A stretch of DNA of 64,000 bases, taken from positions 167,429 to 231,428 of the forward strand of contig NZ_CADIJL010000007.1 of the NCBI RefSeq assembly GCF_902859695.1, in the 5' to 3' direction. The position numbers were made by a program, and so were the translations under genes. How positions within the stretch are numbered: position 1 is the first letter of the stretch; every line of letters starts with the position of its first letter. Shown piece by piece: positions 16,605-25,061 of this stretch. Under the pieces are notes generated by a model. That model had not been told where the DNA came from, searched no databases, and saw only the letters and a program-made list of their open reading frames with translations. The DNA comes from Achromobacter ruhlandii. Lineage in GTDB: Bacteria > Pseudomonadota > Gammaproteobacteria > Burkholderiales > Burkholderiaceae_B.

Positions 16605-17483
16605 TCAGCCCCGGGCCAGCGCCGCCGCGATGCGCGCCAGCTTGTCCGGGTTGCGTTGCACCAGCACCCGCGTCAGGCGTTCGCCATCGGTCTCATAGGA
16701 CTGCACGGATTCCAGTTGGCCATCGATGAAGCGCAGCAGGGCCCATTGCCCGTTCACCAGGACCACCTCGGTGCGCAACGCATCGCGGAACCGGCGCTTG
16801 CCCGCGTAGAACAGCTGTGCCAGGCGCTTGCCTCCCACCAGGCTGGCAAAGCTGCCGACCTTGCCGCCGCCGTCGCCAATGAGTTCGGCATCGTCGCTGA
16901 GCAGCGCATGCAGGCCATGGAAATCGCTGCGCTGCATCGCGTCGGCGAAGGCTTGCAGCAGGCGCTGCAGCGTCGCCCTTGGCACGGCTTCGCGCGGGGT
17001 GCCCTGGCGCAACTGCTGCCGCGCCCTTCGGACGAGCTGGCGCACCGCCGCCTGGCTCTTGTCTAGCGTCTGCGCGATGTCTTCATAGTCGGCGTCGAAC
17101 ACGTCGCGCATCAGGAAGGCCGCGCGGGCGTCCGGCGACAGGCGCTCCAGCATGAACAGAAACGCCACCGACACGTTGTCGGCCAGTTCGTGCAGCTGCT
17201 CCGGCGTGGACGGCGCGGCCATCAACATGGGTTCGGGCAGCCAGACTCCCACGTAATGGGCGCGCTCGGCCTTGGCCAGGCGCAGGCGGTCGATGGACAG
17301 GCGGGTGGCGACGGTGACCAGCCATGCTTCGGGATTTTCGATGGCGCCGCGGTCGGCGCCATGCCAACGCAGCCATGCGTCCTGCACCACGTCTTCGGCC
17401 TCGGCCACTTCGCCCAGCATGCGGTACGCGATCGCATACAGGCGCGGGCGATGACTGTCGAACAGGGTCACCGAGTCGGTCAT
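16605..17483 (-). CDS. RNA polymerase sigma factor, ECF41 (SigJ-like) family
   Basis: A 292-residue extracytoplasmic-function sigma factor: region 2 (about residues 10-75, YAIAYRMLGEVAEAEDVVQDAWLRW), region 4 (about 105-160, LSPDARAAFLMRDVFDADYEDIAQTL), and a C-terminal SnoaL-like extension of about 130 residues. All three ECF41 signatures are present: WLPEP (81-85), DGGGK (204-208) and NPDKL (278-282). In this group the extension replaces a separate anti-sigma factor and modulates activity, and the targets are usually adjacent COE genes. Here the only exact target promoter I find is that of the LysR gene. The ATG at 17483 fits the family start. Confidence 0.93.
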   Translation of the reverse strand: MTDSVTLFDSHRPRLYAIAYRMLGEVAEAEDVVQDAWLRWHGADRGAIENPEAWLVTVATRLSIDRLRLAKAERAHYVGVWLPEPMLMAAPSTPEQLHELADNVSVAFLFMLERLSPDARAAFLMRDVFDADYEDIAQTLDKSQAAVRQLVRRARQQLRQGTPREAVPRATLQRLLQAFADAMQRSDFHGLHALLSDDAELIGDGGGKVGSFASLVGGKRLAQLFYAGKRRFRDALRTEVVLVNGQWALLRFIDGQLESVQSYETDGERLTRVLVQRNPDKLARIAAALARG

Positions 17484-17780
17484 GGCAGGGGTGGACGCGA
17501 AGGGAAGGGGATGTGGCAGGCGGCTATTTTGCCGCAGCGAGACGCGCCGCGACAAGCGGAAAACGCCGATGCGAACGCCTGGCGATGCGCAGTGGTGCGT
17601 CGCGCACAACAGCATGCTTCCCGCCGCGAGCCTACCGCCAGGGACGCGCCACCCCTAGGATGCCTCCATCGCCTTTCCGGCACGCCGCAAGGCCTTGCCG
17701 CCACCCCGCAGGATCGCGTCAATGCCGACCTGCCCGCGCTGTCGCGAGCCTGATCCAACCGCCTCTCTGGAGATCCCGTC

Positions 17781-18716
17781 ATGCCATCCGCAACCCAAAC
17801 CCTGCCGTTCAGCAGCCTGTCCGATCCGGGCGTCCGGCCTCCCCACGATCTGGTGCCCTCGCGTTATGCGCTGCGGGTGGGCGAGATCGATGCGCTGGTG
17901 ATCAGCGATGGCGTGCTGCCGTTGCCCACCGCGACCATGGCCACCAATGCCGATCCCGCCGATCTGGCGCGGTGGCTGCAATACATGTTCATGCCGCCGG
18001 ACGCCTTCGATTGGCCGCTGAACGTGATGGTGGCCCGCAGCGGCGACCAGACGATCCTGATCGACGCCGGCCTCGGCGGGCAGTTCCCGGGCTTTCCGCG
18101 CGCCGGCCAATTGCCCCAGCGCCTGGAGGACGCCGGCATCGCGCTGGAGTCGGTGACGGACGTGATCATCACGCACATGCACATGGACCATGTCGGCGGC
18201 CTGCTGGTCGATGGCGTGAAGGAACGCCTGCGGCCCGACGTGCGCATCCACGTGTCCGCGACCGAGGTCGCGTTCTGGACGTCGCCGGACTTCTCCCATA
18301 CGGTCATGCCCAAGCCGGTGCCTGCCGTGCTCAGGTCGACCGCGACCAGTTTCTACAACGAATACCGCGACCGGCTGCGGATCTTCCAGGACCGGCACGA
18401 AGTGGCGCCCGGCGTGGTCGTGCGCATCACCGGCGGACATACCCCGGGACACAGCGTGGTCGACCTGATCGGCGGCGATGAGCGGCTGACCTTTGCCGGC
18501 GACGCGATATTCCCCGTGGGCTTCGATCATCCCGACTGGCACAATGGCTTCGAGCACGACCCCGAGGAATCCGCCCGCGTGCGGCTCCGCCTTTTCCAGG
18601 AACTGGCGCAGAACCGCGGGCTGCTGGTGGCCGCTCATCTGCCGTTCCCCTCCGTTGGCCGGGTGGCGATCGATGGCGAGGCCTTTCGCTGGGTGCCGGT
18701 CATCTGGGACTACTGA
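17781..18716 (+). CDS. Metallo-beta-lactamase-fold hydrolase
   Basis: A 311-residue MBL hydrolase with the dinuclear zinc motif THMHMDHVGG (HxHxDH) in the first third, a later metal histidine in GGHTPGHSVVDL and an aspartate in LTFAGDAIF. The overall pattern resembles AHL-lactonase/AidC-like and other carboxylic-ester MBL enzymes, so lactone hydrolysis is possible but unproven. A potential twin-arginine or Sec signal is absent, so it is probably cytosolic. CTGGAG lies upstream of the ATG. It is divergent from the sigma factor gene with a 297-base gap. Confidence 0.85.
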   Translation: MPSATQTLPFSSLSDPGVRPPHDLVPSRYALRVGEIDALVISDGVLPLPTATMATNADPADLARWLQYMFMPPDAFDWPLNVMVARSGDQTILIDAGLGGQFPGFPRAGQLPQRLEDAGIALESVTDVIITHMHMDHVGGLLVDGVKERLRPDVRIHVSATEVAFWTSPDFSHTVMPKPVPAVLRSTATSFYNEYRDRLRIFQDRHEVAPGVVVRITGGHTPGHSVVDLIGGDERLTFAGDAIFPVGFDHPDWHNGFEHDPEESARVRLRLFQELAQNRGLLVAAHLPFPSVGRVAIDGEAFRWVPVIWDY

Positions 18717-18777
18717 CCGTGCCGGCGCTGCCCTTTAGGCGCTGCTCTTTAAATAGCACACCGTTGTGACACACCGG

Positions 18778-18817
18778 GGCGCGAGCCCCGATGTGGCTTG
18801 GGTGTCGGGCTCGCGCC
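18778..18817 (+). terminator. Stem-loop downstream of the MBL hydrolase
   Basis: Near-perfect 13-bp arms (GGCGCGAGCCC.../...GGGCTCGCGCC with one bulged C) enclose a 13-base loop, 60 bases after the MBL stop codon. No T-tract follows. A terminator role is likely but weakly supported. Confidence 0.4.
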
Positions 18818-18978
18818 ACAAATTCGTCCGATTTTCATCGATGATGATCCGCGTGTGCCGAGGTCCCAAAAACTGACATACAGCGTTCCTAGAATTCGTT
18901 CCGGTCATGCGCGGAATCGCCGCTCGTGTTGCGTGCCGACCCGCATGCGCATGTCTGTTCAATCAACGGGAATCTGTA

Positions 18979-20094
18979 ATGAAAAAGACTCTGTTCGTCA
19001 CCGCTCTGTTCGCCGCGCTGTCCGGTGTTGCACATGCTGAAACCTCGGTGACGCTGTACGGCCTGATCGATACCGGCATCGGTTTCCAGCGCATCAAGGG
19101 CAACGACGGCTACAAGGAATCGAAGGTTGGCATGTCCAACGGCCTGTCCAGCGGTTCGCGCTGGGGCCTGCGTGGCGCCGAAGACCTGGGCGACGGCCTG
19201 AGCGCCGTATTCACGCTGGAAAGCGGCTTCAACTCGGCCAACGGCCAGTCGGGCCAGAGCAGCCGCCTGTTCGGCCGCCAGGCCACCGTTGGCCTGAAGG
19301 GTGATTCGTGGGGCCTGCTGGAATTCGGCCGCCAGACCAACATCGCCTCGAAGTACATCGCCGCGATCGATCCGTTCGGCGCCAGCTACGGCCAGGCCAA
19401 CGTGGGTGCGGCCTTCGGCGCCGCCAACACGGTCCGCCACGACAACATGGTCATGTACCAGACCCCGTCGTTCAGCGGCTTCCAGTTCGGCCTGGGCTAC
19501 TCGTTCAACGTGGCCGACACGACCGCCGCGCAAACCGGCTTCAAGACCGCCAACAACACCCGCGCCATCACCACCGGCCTGCGCTACGTCAACGGTCCGC
19601 TGAACCTGGCGCTGACGTATGACCAGCTGAACATGGCCAACCAGCTCGGCACCGACGAGAAGCCGAAGCAGTGGATCATTGGCGGTTCGTACGACTTCGA
19701 AGTGGTCAAGCTGGCGCTGGCCTACGGCCAGACGCGTGACGGCTGGTTCACCGGCCAGTCGCTCAACAACTTCAGCAGCGCCGCCAACCCGTCGGGCAAG
19801 AGCTTCAGCTCCAACGTCGTGGCCAAGGACTTCAAGTCGAATTCGTACCTGGTCGGCCTGTCGGCTCCGGTCGGTGGCGCGGGCAGCATCCTGGCCTCGT
19901 GGCAGCGTGCCGACGCCAACAACACTTCGTTGACTGGCGACGACGCGACCATGAACATCTACAGCCTGGGCTACACCTACAACCTGTCCAAGCGCACCAA
20001 CCTGTACGCGCTGGGTTCGTACGCCACGAACTTCGCGTTCGTCGACGGCCTGAAGAGCACCGTCGGCATGGTCGGCGTGCGTCACCGCTTCTAA
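18979..20094 (+). CDS. Outer-membrane porin, Omp32/Porin_4 family
   Basis: A 371-residue trimeric general porin. It has a 20-residue signal peptide (MKKTLFVTALFAALSGVAHA) and then ETSVTLYGLIDTGIGFQ, the first strand seen in betaproteobacterial Omp32/BP0840-like porins. GSRWGLRGAEDLGDGLSAVFTLESGF and SRLFGRQATVGLKGDSWGLLEFGRQ are conserved, and the chain ends VGVRHRF with the terminal Phe needed for outer-membrane assembly. The codon bias (strong use of preferred codons) suggests high expression. Start at ATG 18979 after a CGGGAAT ribosome site. It stands alone between two terminator-like stems. Confidence 0.96.
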   Translation: MKKTLFVTALFAALSGVAHAETSVTLYGLIDTGIGFQRIKGNDGYKESKVGMSNGLSSGSRWGLRGAEDLGDGLSAVFTLESGFNSANGQSGQSSRLFGRQATVGLKGDSWGLLEFGRQTNIASKYIAAIDPFGASYGQANVGAAFGAANTVRHDNMVMYQTPSFSGFQFGLGYSFNVADTTAAQTGFKTANNTRAITTGLRYVNGPLNLALTYDQLNMANQLGTDEKPKQWIIGGSYDFEVVKLALAYGQTRDGWFTGQSLNNFSSAANPSGKSFSSNVVAKDFKSNSYLVGLSAPVGGAGSILASWQRADANNTSLTGDDATMNIYSLGYTYNLSKRTNLYALGSYATNFAFVDGLKSTVGMVGVRHRF

Positions 20095-20108
20095 GCGGCG
20101 ATTCGCCT

Positions 20109-20145
20109 CGTCCGGCGGCGCGCGCGGGTTGCGCGTCGCCGGACG
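20109..20145 (+). terminator. Stem-loop after the porin
   Basis: Arms CGTCCGGCG and CGCCGGACG enclose a GC-rich loop, 15 bases downstream of the stop codon. There is no T-tract, so this may stabilise the 3' end rather than terminate. Confidence 0.4.
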
Positions 20146-20276
20146 CCGCGGTTGCAGTGAGCGGACTGGGCGTCTTACCCGGCCACAGACGCGAAAAAAG
20201 CGGCCACCTCCCTAGCTCCACTCTCAGTCCGCTCACCCCAACCCTGTGTGGGATGAGCTCCCCGAAGCGGCATGCG

Positions 20277-20308
20277 CGCCGCCGGCATGCAGATGCCGGC
20301 GGCGTTTT
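20277..20308 (+). terminator. Intrinsic terminator after the porin
   Basis: A perfect 12-bp stem (CGCCGCCGGCAT/ATGCCGGCGGCG) with a GCAG loop is followed by TTTTG. It faces rightward and lies 180 bases past the porin stop, next to the convergent small gene. Confidence 0.7.
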
Positions 20309-20324
20309 GCTTTGCGCGCGGCGG

Positions 20325-20585
20325 TCAGTCGTCGAGCGACGGCACCGTGCCGATCTGCGCGAGGATGCGCGGCGATTCCATGTCGCCGGTTTCCTTGTCG
20401 ATCATGACTTCGTAGGCGGCGACGCCGGCGAACTTGCCGGCCATGGAGTTGGCGATGCGGATGGCGCCGAACTCGCTGCTGGCGGGCCGGATTTCGCCGG
20501 GGGCCACGCCATTGGCGGCGGCGCGGTAGGGAACGACGATGTATTGGACGACGTGGGTCTGGGCGATTTGAGCGGCTTCGGACAC
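20325..20585 (-). CDS. Small uncharacterised protein (86 aa)
   Basis: An 86-residue acidic cytosolic protein, I do not recognise the family. The body reads AQTHVVQYIVVPYRAAANGVAP, then a conserved-looking SSEFGAIRIANSMAGKFAGVAAYEVMIDKETGDMESPRILAQIG, which looks like a compact alpha/beta fold. The start is GTG 20585, six bases after AGGAG; the long upstream frame is antisense to the dioxygenase. Its promoter region contains a LexA-type box, so it may be induced by DNA damage. Confidence 0.7.
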   Translation of the reverse strand: MSEAAQIAQTHVVQYIVVPYRAAANGVAPGEIRPASSEFGAIRIANSMAGKFAGVAAYEVMIDKETGDMESPRILAQIGTVPSLDD

Positions 20586-20636
20586 AGGAGTCTCCTGGAA
20601 GACGTTTTTCGGGCGAGCGCAATGTAGCACGTCGCA

Positions 20637-20652
20637 CTGTGTTTTTGTACAG
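20637..20652. promoter_or_regulatory. LexA-like SOS box, CTGT-N8-ACAG
   Basis: The sequence CTGTGTTTTTGTACAG, flanked by A and T to give ACTGT/ACAGT arms, matches the LexA consensus used in beta- and gammaproteobacteria. It lies about 52 bases upstream of the GTG start at 20585 and just upstream of a minus-strand -10-like TACATT (20621-20626). Confidence 0.55.
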
Positions 20653-20724
20653 TATTTTCGGATTCGTCGCTGGTTTTTTTCCAGGCGGATGACGGGCCCC
20701 AGGAAAACCCCTAGCGCGCAATCA

Positions 20725-20753
20725 TTGCCCGATTCGGCCGCCACCTCTAATAT
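20725..20753 (+). promoter_or_regulatory. Promoter of the gentisate dioxygenase operon
   Basis: TTGCCC (20725-20730) and TAATAT (20748-20753) are 17 bases apart, giving a start near 20760 and a short AT-rich leader with AAGAGG before ATG 20793. Confidence 0.55.
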
Positions 20754-20763
20754 TTTCGAAAAT
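20752..20763. promoter_or_regulatory. 12-bp palindrome ATTTTCGAAAAT over the transcription start
   Basis: This perfect palindrome overlaps the -10 box and probable +1 of the operon promoter, the classic place for a repressor. The GntR protein encoded at 28714, within the same gene group, is the best candidate ligand-responsive repressor. Confidence 0.45.
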
Positions 20764-20792
20764 CTTTTGATTTTTATAAAAAGAGGCAAGGG

Positions 20793-21917
20793 ATGGAAGC
20801 GAACAGGTACGACACCTATCGGGAAGACACCGCTGGCCGCGCCAATGTGGCGGATTCGCCGGAGCGCATCGCCTATTACCAGGATCTGGCCCGGCTCGAG
20901 ACGGGCGCGCTCTGGACGGTGGCCAACAAGATCGAGCCCTGGGCGCCGCGCTCGGCGTCGGTGCCGGTGGTCTGGCGCTACCAGGAACTGCGCGGCCACG
21001 TGTTGCGCTCGGCCGAGCTGGTGTCGCCCGAGGAAGCGGGCCGCCGCGTGATCTATCTGAACAACCCGGGCCGGCGCGACGTCGCCGCCGCGGTCGGCTG
21101 GCTGTATTCGGGCCTGCAGGTGATGCGGCCGGGCGAGCTGGCGTCGGCGCACAAGCATTCGCATTCGGCGCTGCGCTTCATCATGGAAGGCAAGGGCGCG
21201 TTCACGGTGGTGGACGGCCACAAGATGACGCTGGGCGCGAACGACTTCGTGCTCACGCCCAACGGCACCTGGCACGAGCACGGCGTGGCCGAGGACGGCA
21301 CCACCTGCATCTGGCAGGACGGCCTGGACATTCCGCTGGTCAACGCATTCGAGGCCGGCTTCTACGCCGTGCATCCCGACCTGAACCAGACCGTGACGCA
21401 CCCGGTGGACGACACCAGCGCGCTGTGGGGCAGCGCGGCGCTGCGGCCGCAGACGACGGGCTGGACCAAGCCGTATTCGCCGCTGTTCAAGTACGAATGG
21501 GAACCCACCTACGAGGCGCTGCGCCGCCACGCGCGGGTGTCGGCGGGCAGCCCCTATGACGGCATCCTGATGGAGTACGTCAACCCGGCCACCGGCGGCC
21601 CGGTCATGCCGACCATCGGCGCCAGCATGCAGCTGCTGCGCCCGGGCGAGCACACCAAGGCCCACCGCCACACCGGCAGCTTTCTCTACCAGGTGGCCAA
21701 GGGCAGCGGCTTTTCGGTCATCGACGGCAAGCGCTACGACTGGACCGAGCGCGACATCTTCTGTGTGCCGTCGTGGGCCGTGCACGAGCACGCCAACCTG
21801 TCGTCCAGCGACGACGCGTGCCTGTTCTGCTTCAACGACCTGCCGGTGATGCGATCGCTGGCGCTCTACCGCGAGGAAGCGGTCAAGGACAACGACGGCC
21901 ACCAGCAACTGATCTAG
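20793..21917 (+). CDS. Gentisate 1,2-dioxygenase-type bicupin
   Basis: A 374-residue Fe(II) extradiol-type ring-cleaving enzyme, cytosolic, converting gentisate (or a substituted analogue) to maleylpyruvate. Two cupin domains: the first with SAHKHSHSALRFIMEGKG (H120, H122) and WHEHG (H161) as the iron triad, the second with KAHRHTGSFLYQVAKGSG and VHEHANLS. Length and domain order match bacterial gentisate dioxygenases; salicylate and 1-hydroxy-2-naphthoate dioxygenases are homologous alternatives. It is first in a rightward operon, followed by an FAH hydrolase. Confidence 0.88.
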   Translation: MEANRYDTYREDTAGRANVADSPERIAYYQDLARLETGALWTVANKIEPWAPRSASVPVVWRYQELRGHVLRSAELVSPEEAGRRVIYLNNPGRRDVAAAVGWLYSGLQVMRPGELASAHKHSHSALRFIMEGKGAFTVVDGHKMTLGANDFVLTPNGTWHEHGVAEDGTTCIWQDGLDIPLVNAFEAGFYAVHPDLNQTVTHPVDDTSALWGSAALRPQTTGWTKPYSPLFKYEWEPTYEALRRHARVSAGSPYDGILMEYVNPATGGPVMPTIGASMQLLRPGEHTKAHRHTGSFLYQVAKGSGFSVIDGKRYDWTERDIFCVPSWAVHEHANLSSSDDACLFCFNDLPVMRSLALYREEAVKDNDGHQQLI

Positions 21918-22008
21918 CGGCTGGCGCCAACCCCCACTGAATTTTCATCCGCCGCCCGGCGCAGGCCGGGCGCCTGTCTCAACTCGTCTTGAATTTCCTG
22001 GAGTTCCT

Positions 22009-22920
22009 ATGCGCTTGGTAACTTTTCGCGCCCATCCCACCGCCGCCGCCCGCCTGGGCGCGCTGGCCGAAGGCTATGTGATCGACCTGGCCCTGCTGGG
22101 GCAGGCCGGCGGCGTGGCGCTGCCGGACGACATGCTGGCCTTCATTGACCTGGGCCCGGTGGCCGTGGCGCAGGCCTCGAAGCTGATGGAGTCGTACCGC
22201 GGCGCCTGGCCCGTGGGCACCGCGCTGCCGCAGGAGAACGTCAAGCTGCTGGCGCCGATTCCGCGTCCGCGCAAGAACATCTTCGGCATCGGCCTGAACT
22301 ACGTCGAGCACGTGGCGGAATCGAGCCGCACGCTCGATACCTCGGCCGACCTGCCCAAGCAGCCGGTGATCTTCTCCAAGCCGCCCACCACCGTGATCGG
22401 CCCGGGCGACGCCATCGAGCACAACGCCAAGATCACCCAACAGCTGGACTGGGAAGTCGAGCTGGCGGTGATCATGGGCCGCCGCGCTACGCGCGTGGCC
22501 GAGGCCGACGCGCTGTCGTACGTGTTCGGCTATAGCGTGATGCTGGACATGAGCGCGCGCGACTGCCGCCGCGCCGGCCAGTGGATCTATTCCAAGGGCC
22601 AGGATACCTACGCGCCGTTCGGCCCCTGCATCGTCACGGCCGACGAAATTCCCGATCCGCAGGTGCTGGATCTGTGGCTGACGGTCAACGGCGAGAAGAA
22701 GCAGGGCTCGAACACGCGCCACATGCTGTTCAAGGTGCCCTTCCTGATCTCGGACATCAGCGCCGGCATCACGCTGGAGCCGGGCGACATCATCGCCACC
22801 GGCACGCCCGAGGGCGTGGGCGCGGGCCGCAAGCCGCAGGAGTGGCTGTGGCCGGGCGACGTGGTGGTGGCGTGCGTGGAAGGCATAGGCACGCTGCGGC
22901 ATCCGGTGGTGGCGGTCTAG
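22009..22920 (+). CDS. Fumarylacetoacetate hydrolase family protein
   Basis: A 303-residue FAH-fold hydrolase that cleaves a C-C bond in a 2,4-diketo acid. Conserved segments are KNIFGIGLNYVEH, KPPTTVIGPGD, DWEVELAVIMGRRA (the Mg-binding acids) and YSVMLDMSARDCRRAGQWIYSKGQDTYAPFGPC. Next to a gentisate dioxygenase the likely substrate is maleylpyruvate or fumarylpyruvate, giving pyruvate plus maleate or fumarate. No maleylpyruvate isomerase gene is in the island, so direct hydrolysis of maleylpyruvate is the simpler reading. The following gene, 58 bases on, begins the importer. Confidence 0.88.
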   Translation: MRLVTFRAHPTAAARLGALAEGYVIDLALLGQAGGVALPDDMLAFIDLGPVAVAQASKLMESYRGAWPVGTALPQENVKLLAPIPRPRKNIFGIGLNYVEHVAESSRTLDTSADLPKQPVIFSKPPTTVIGPGDAIEHNAKITQQLDWEVELAVIMGRRATRVAEADALSYVFGYSVMLDMSARDCRRAGQWIYSKGQDTYAPFGPCIVTADEIPDPQVLDLWLTVNGEKKQGSNTRHMLFKVPFLISDISAGITLEPGDIIATGTPEGVGAGRKPQEWLWPGDVVVACVEGIGTLRHPVVAV

Positions 22921-22978
22921 GCGAAATTCCAGCGCCCGCCACGAGACGGCGGGCGCGGCGGTCTCCAAGGGGAAAACA

Positions 22979-24148
22979 ATGATCAAGCAAACCATGTTGG
23001 CGGCGGGCCTGGCCTGGACGCTGGGGGGCATCGCGCACGCCGCGGAGCCAGTCAAGATCGGCTTCATCGCCACGCTGTCGACGCCTGCCGGCTACATCGG
23101 CGAGGACGAGCGCGACGCCTTCAATCTGGCGATCAAGCAGGGCGGCGGCAAGCTGGGCGGGGTGCCGGTGCAGCTGGTGATCGAGGACGATGGCCTCAAG
23201 CCCGCCAACGCCAAGCAGGCGGCCGACCGCATGCTGCAGTCGGGCATCAAGCTGTTCACCGGCGTGAACTTTTCGAATGTGCTGGCGGCGGTGGCGCCGG
23301 GTGTGGTCAAGTCGGGCGCGTTCTACGTCAGCCTGAACCCCGGCCCGTCGAGCTTTGCCGGCGAGAAGTGCGACCCGAACTATTTCGTGGCCTCGTACCA
23401 GAACGATGCCTTCCACACGGCGGGCGGCGTGGCCGCCAATGAGCTGGGCTACAAGCGCGTGGCGCTGCTGGCGCCGAACTACCAGGCCGGGCGCGACGCC
23501 ATCGAGGGTTTCAAGCGCACCTACAAGGGCGAGGTGGTGGCCGAGATCTACACCAAGCTGGACCAGTCGGACTTCTCGGTCGAGCTGGCGCGGGTGCGGT
23601 CGCTGGCGCCCGATGCCGTCTACCAGTTCCATCCGGGCGGCACCGGCATCAACTTCGTCAAGCAGTACGCCGCGGCCGGCCTGAACAAGACCGTGCCGAT
23701 GCTGATGCCGAGCTTCTCGATGGATGCGCGCATGATCAAGGCCACCGGCGACGCGGCGCAGGGCGCCTACGTCACCGGCATCTGGTCGCAGGACTTCGAC
23801 AATCCGCAGTCCAAAGCCTTCGTGCAGGCGTTCAAGGAAGCCTATGGCCGCGTGCCCACCGATTACGCGATGCAGGCCTATGACACGGCGCAGCTGATCG
23901 GCGTCGGCCTGAAGGCCACCGGCGGCGACCTGTCGCGCCAGGCCGAGTTCCGCGCCGCGCTGCGCAAGCCCGAGTTCGCCTCGCTGCGCGGCAAGTTCAG
24001 CATGAACACCAACCAGCATCCGGTGCAGGACCTGTACCTGATGCGCATCGAGAAGGACGCTGACGGCGGCCTGTCGCCGCGCCTGGTGCGCAAGCTGGTG
24101 TCCGATGACAAGGACGCCTACGCCCAATTCTGCAAGATGCCGTCATGA
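22979..24148 (+). CDS. Liv-type ABC transporter substrate-binding protein
   Basis: A 389-residue periplasmic receptor of the LivJ/Peripla_BP_6 family with a Sec signal (MIKQTMLAAGLAWTLGGIAHA). The VKIGFIATLSTPAGYIGEDERDAFNLAIKQGGGKLGGVPVQLV opening is typical. In a catabolic island, such proteins usually bind aromatic acids or amides rather than amino acids. Its TGA overlaps the ATG of the permease gene (ATGA). Confidence 0.92.
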   Translation: MIKQTMLAAGLAWTLGGIAHAAEPVKIGFIATLSTPAGYIGEDERDAFNLAIKQGGGKLGGVPVQLVIEDDGLKPANAKQAADRMLQSGIKLFTGVNFSNVLAAVAPGVVKSGAFYVSLNPGPSSFAGEKCDPNYFVASYQNDAFHTAGGVAANELGYKRVALLAPNYQAGRDAIEGFKRTYKGEVVAEIYTKLDQSDFSVELARVRSLAPDAVYQFHPGGTGINFVKQYAAAGLNKTVPMLMPSFSMDARMIKATGDAAQGAYVTGIWSQDFDNPQSKAFVQAFKEAYGRVPTDYAMQAYDTAQLIGVGLKATGGDLSRQAEFRAALRKPEFASLRGKFSMNTNQHPVQDLYLMRIEKDADGGLSPRLVRKLVSDDKDAYAQFCKMPS

Positions 24149-25059
24149 CATTGCTCTTCGAACAGTTGCTCAACGGGCTGCAGTTCGGCGCGATGCTGTT
24201 CCTGCTCGCCGCCGGGCTGACCCTGATCTTCGGGATCATGGGCGTGGTGAACCTGACCCACGGCTCGTTCTACATGGTGGGCGCATATTGCGCGGCCTAT
24301 GCCATCGGCACCACCGGCTCGTTCCTGGCGGGTGTGCTGGCGGCGTTGCTGGGGGCGGGGCTGTACGGCCTGTCGGTGGAGGTGCTGGTGATCCGCAAGC
24401 TGTACAAGCGCGACCACCTGTACCAGGTGCTGGCCACTTTCGGCCTGCTGCTGTTCTCGAACGAGGCGGTCAGCCTGATCTTCGGCCGGCGGCCGCCGCT
24501 GGTGGGCATCCCGTCGTTCCTGGAAGGCGCGGTGACGCTGGCGCCGGGCTTCCAGTATCCGCTGATCCGGCTGTCGTTCATCGCGGTCGGCGCGCTGGTG
24601 GCGGTGGGGCTGTGGTGGCTGGTGAACCGCACCCGCATCGGCATGCTGATCCGCGCCGGCGCCGACGACCGTGAAATGGTCGATGCGCTGGGCGTGGATA
24701 TCAAGAAGCTCTACACCCTGGTGTTCGGCCTGGGCGCGCTGCTGTGCGGACTGGCGGGCGTGATGGCGGCGCCGCTGCTGGCCGTCGAGATCGGCATGGG
24801 CGAGCGCATCCTGATCACCACCTTCGTGGTCATCGTGATCGGCGGCGTGGGCTCGGTGCGCGGCGCGCTGGCGGGGGCGCTGCTGGTCGGCATGGTCGAC
24901 AGCATGGGGCGGGCCTTCCTGCCACAGCTGCTGGGCGCGGTGTTCTCGCCGGCCACGGCGGATCCGCTGGCGGCGGGCCTGGCCTCGGCCAGTATCTATG
25001 TGTTGATGGCGATCGTGCTGATCGCCAAGCCGGGCGGGCTGTTCCCGGCGCGAGGATGA
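24145..25059 (+). CDS. Liv-type ABC transporter permease (LivH-like)
   Basis: A 304-residue inner-membrane subunit with about eight hydrophobic helices. GLTLIFGIMGVVNLTHGSFYMVGAY is the LivH signature, and the EAA-like cytoplasmic loop is GADDREMVDALGVDIKKLYTLVFGLGALLCGLAGVM. It pairs with the LivM-like gene, starting two bases after its stop. Confidence 0.92.
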   Translation: MTLLFEQLLNGLQFGAMLFLLAAGLTLIFGIMGVVNLTHGSFYMVGAYCAAYAIGTTGSFLAGVLAALLGAGLYGLSVEVLVIRKLYKRDHLYQVLATFGLLLFSNEAVSLIFGRRPPLVGIPSFLEGAVTLAPGFQYPLIRLSFIAVGALVAVGLWWLVNRTRIGMLIRAGADDREMVDALGVDIKKLYTLVFGLGALLCGLAGVMAAPLLAVEIGMGERILITTFVVIVIGGVGSVRGALAGALLVGMVDSMGRAFLPQLLGAVFSPATADPLAAGLASASIYVLMAIVLIAKPGGLFPARG

Positions 25060-25061
25060 TG

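Noticed and set aside
18760..18775. Another TGTCACA near the porin
   Set aside because: On the minus strand TGTCACA is followed after 16 bases by AGAG, not CGTC, and points away from any suitable start.
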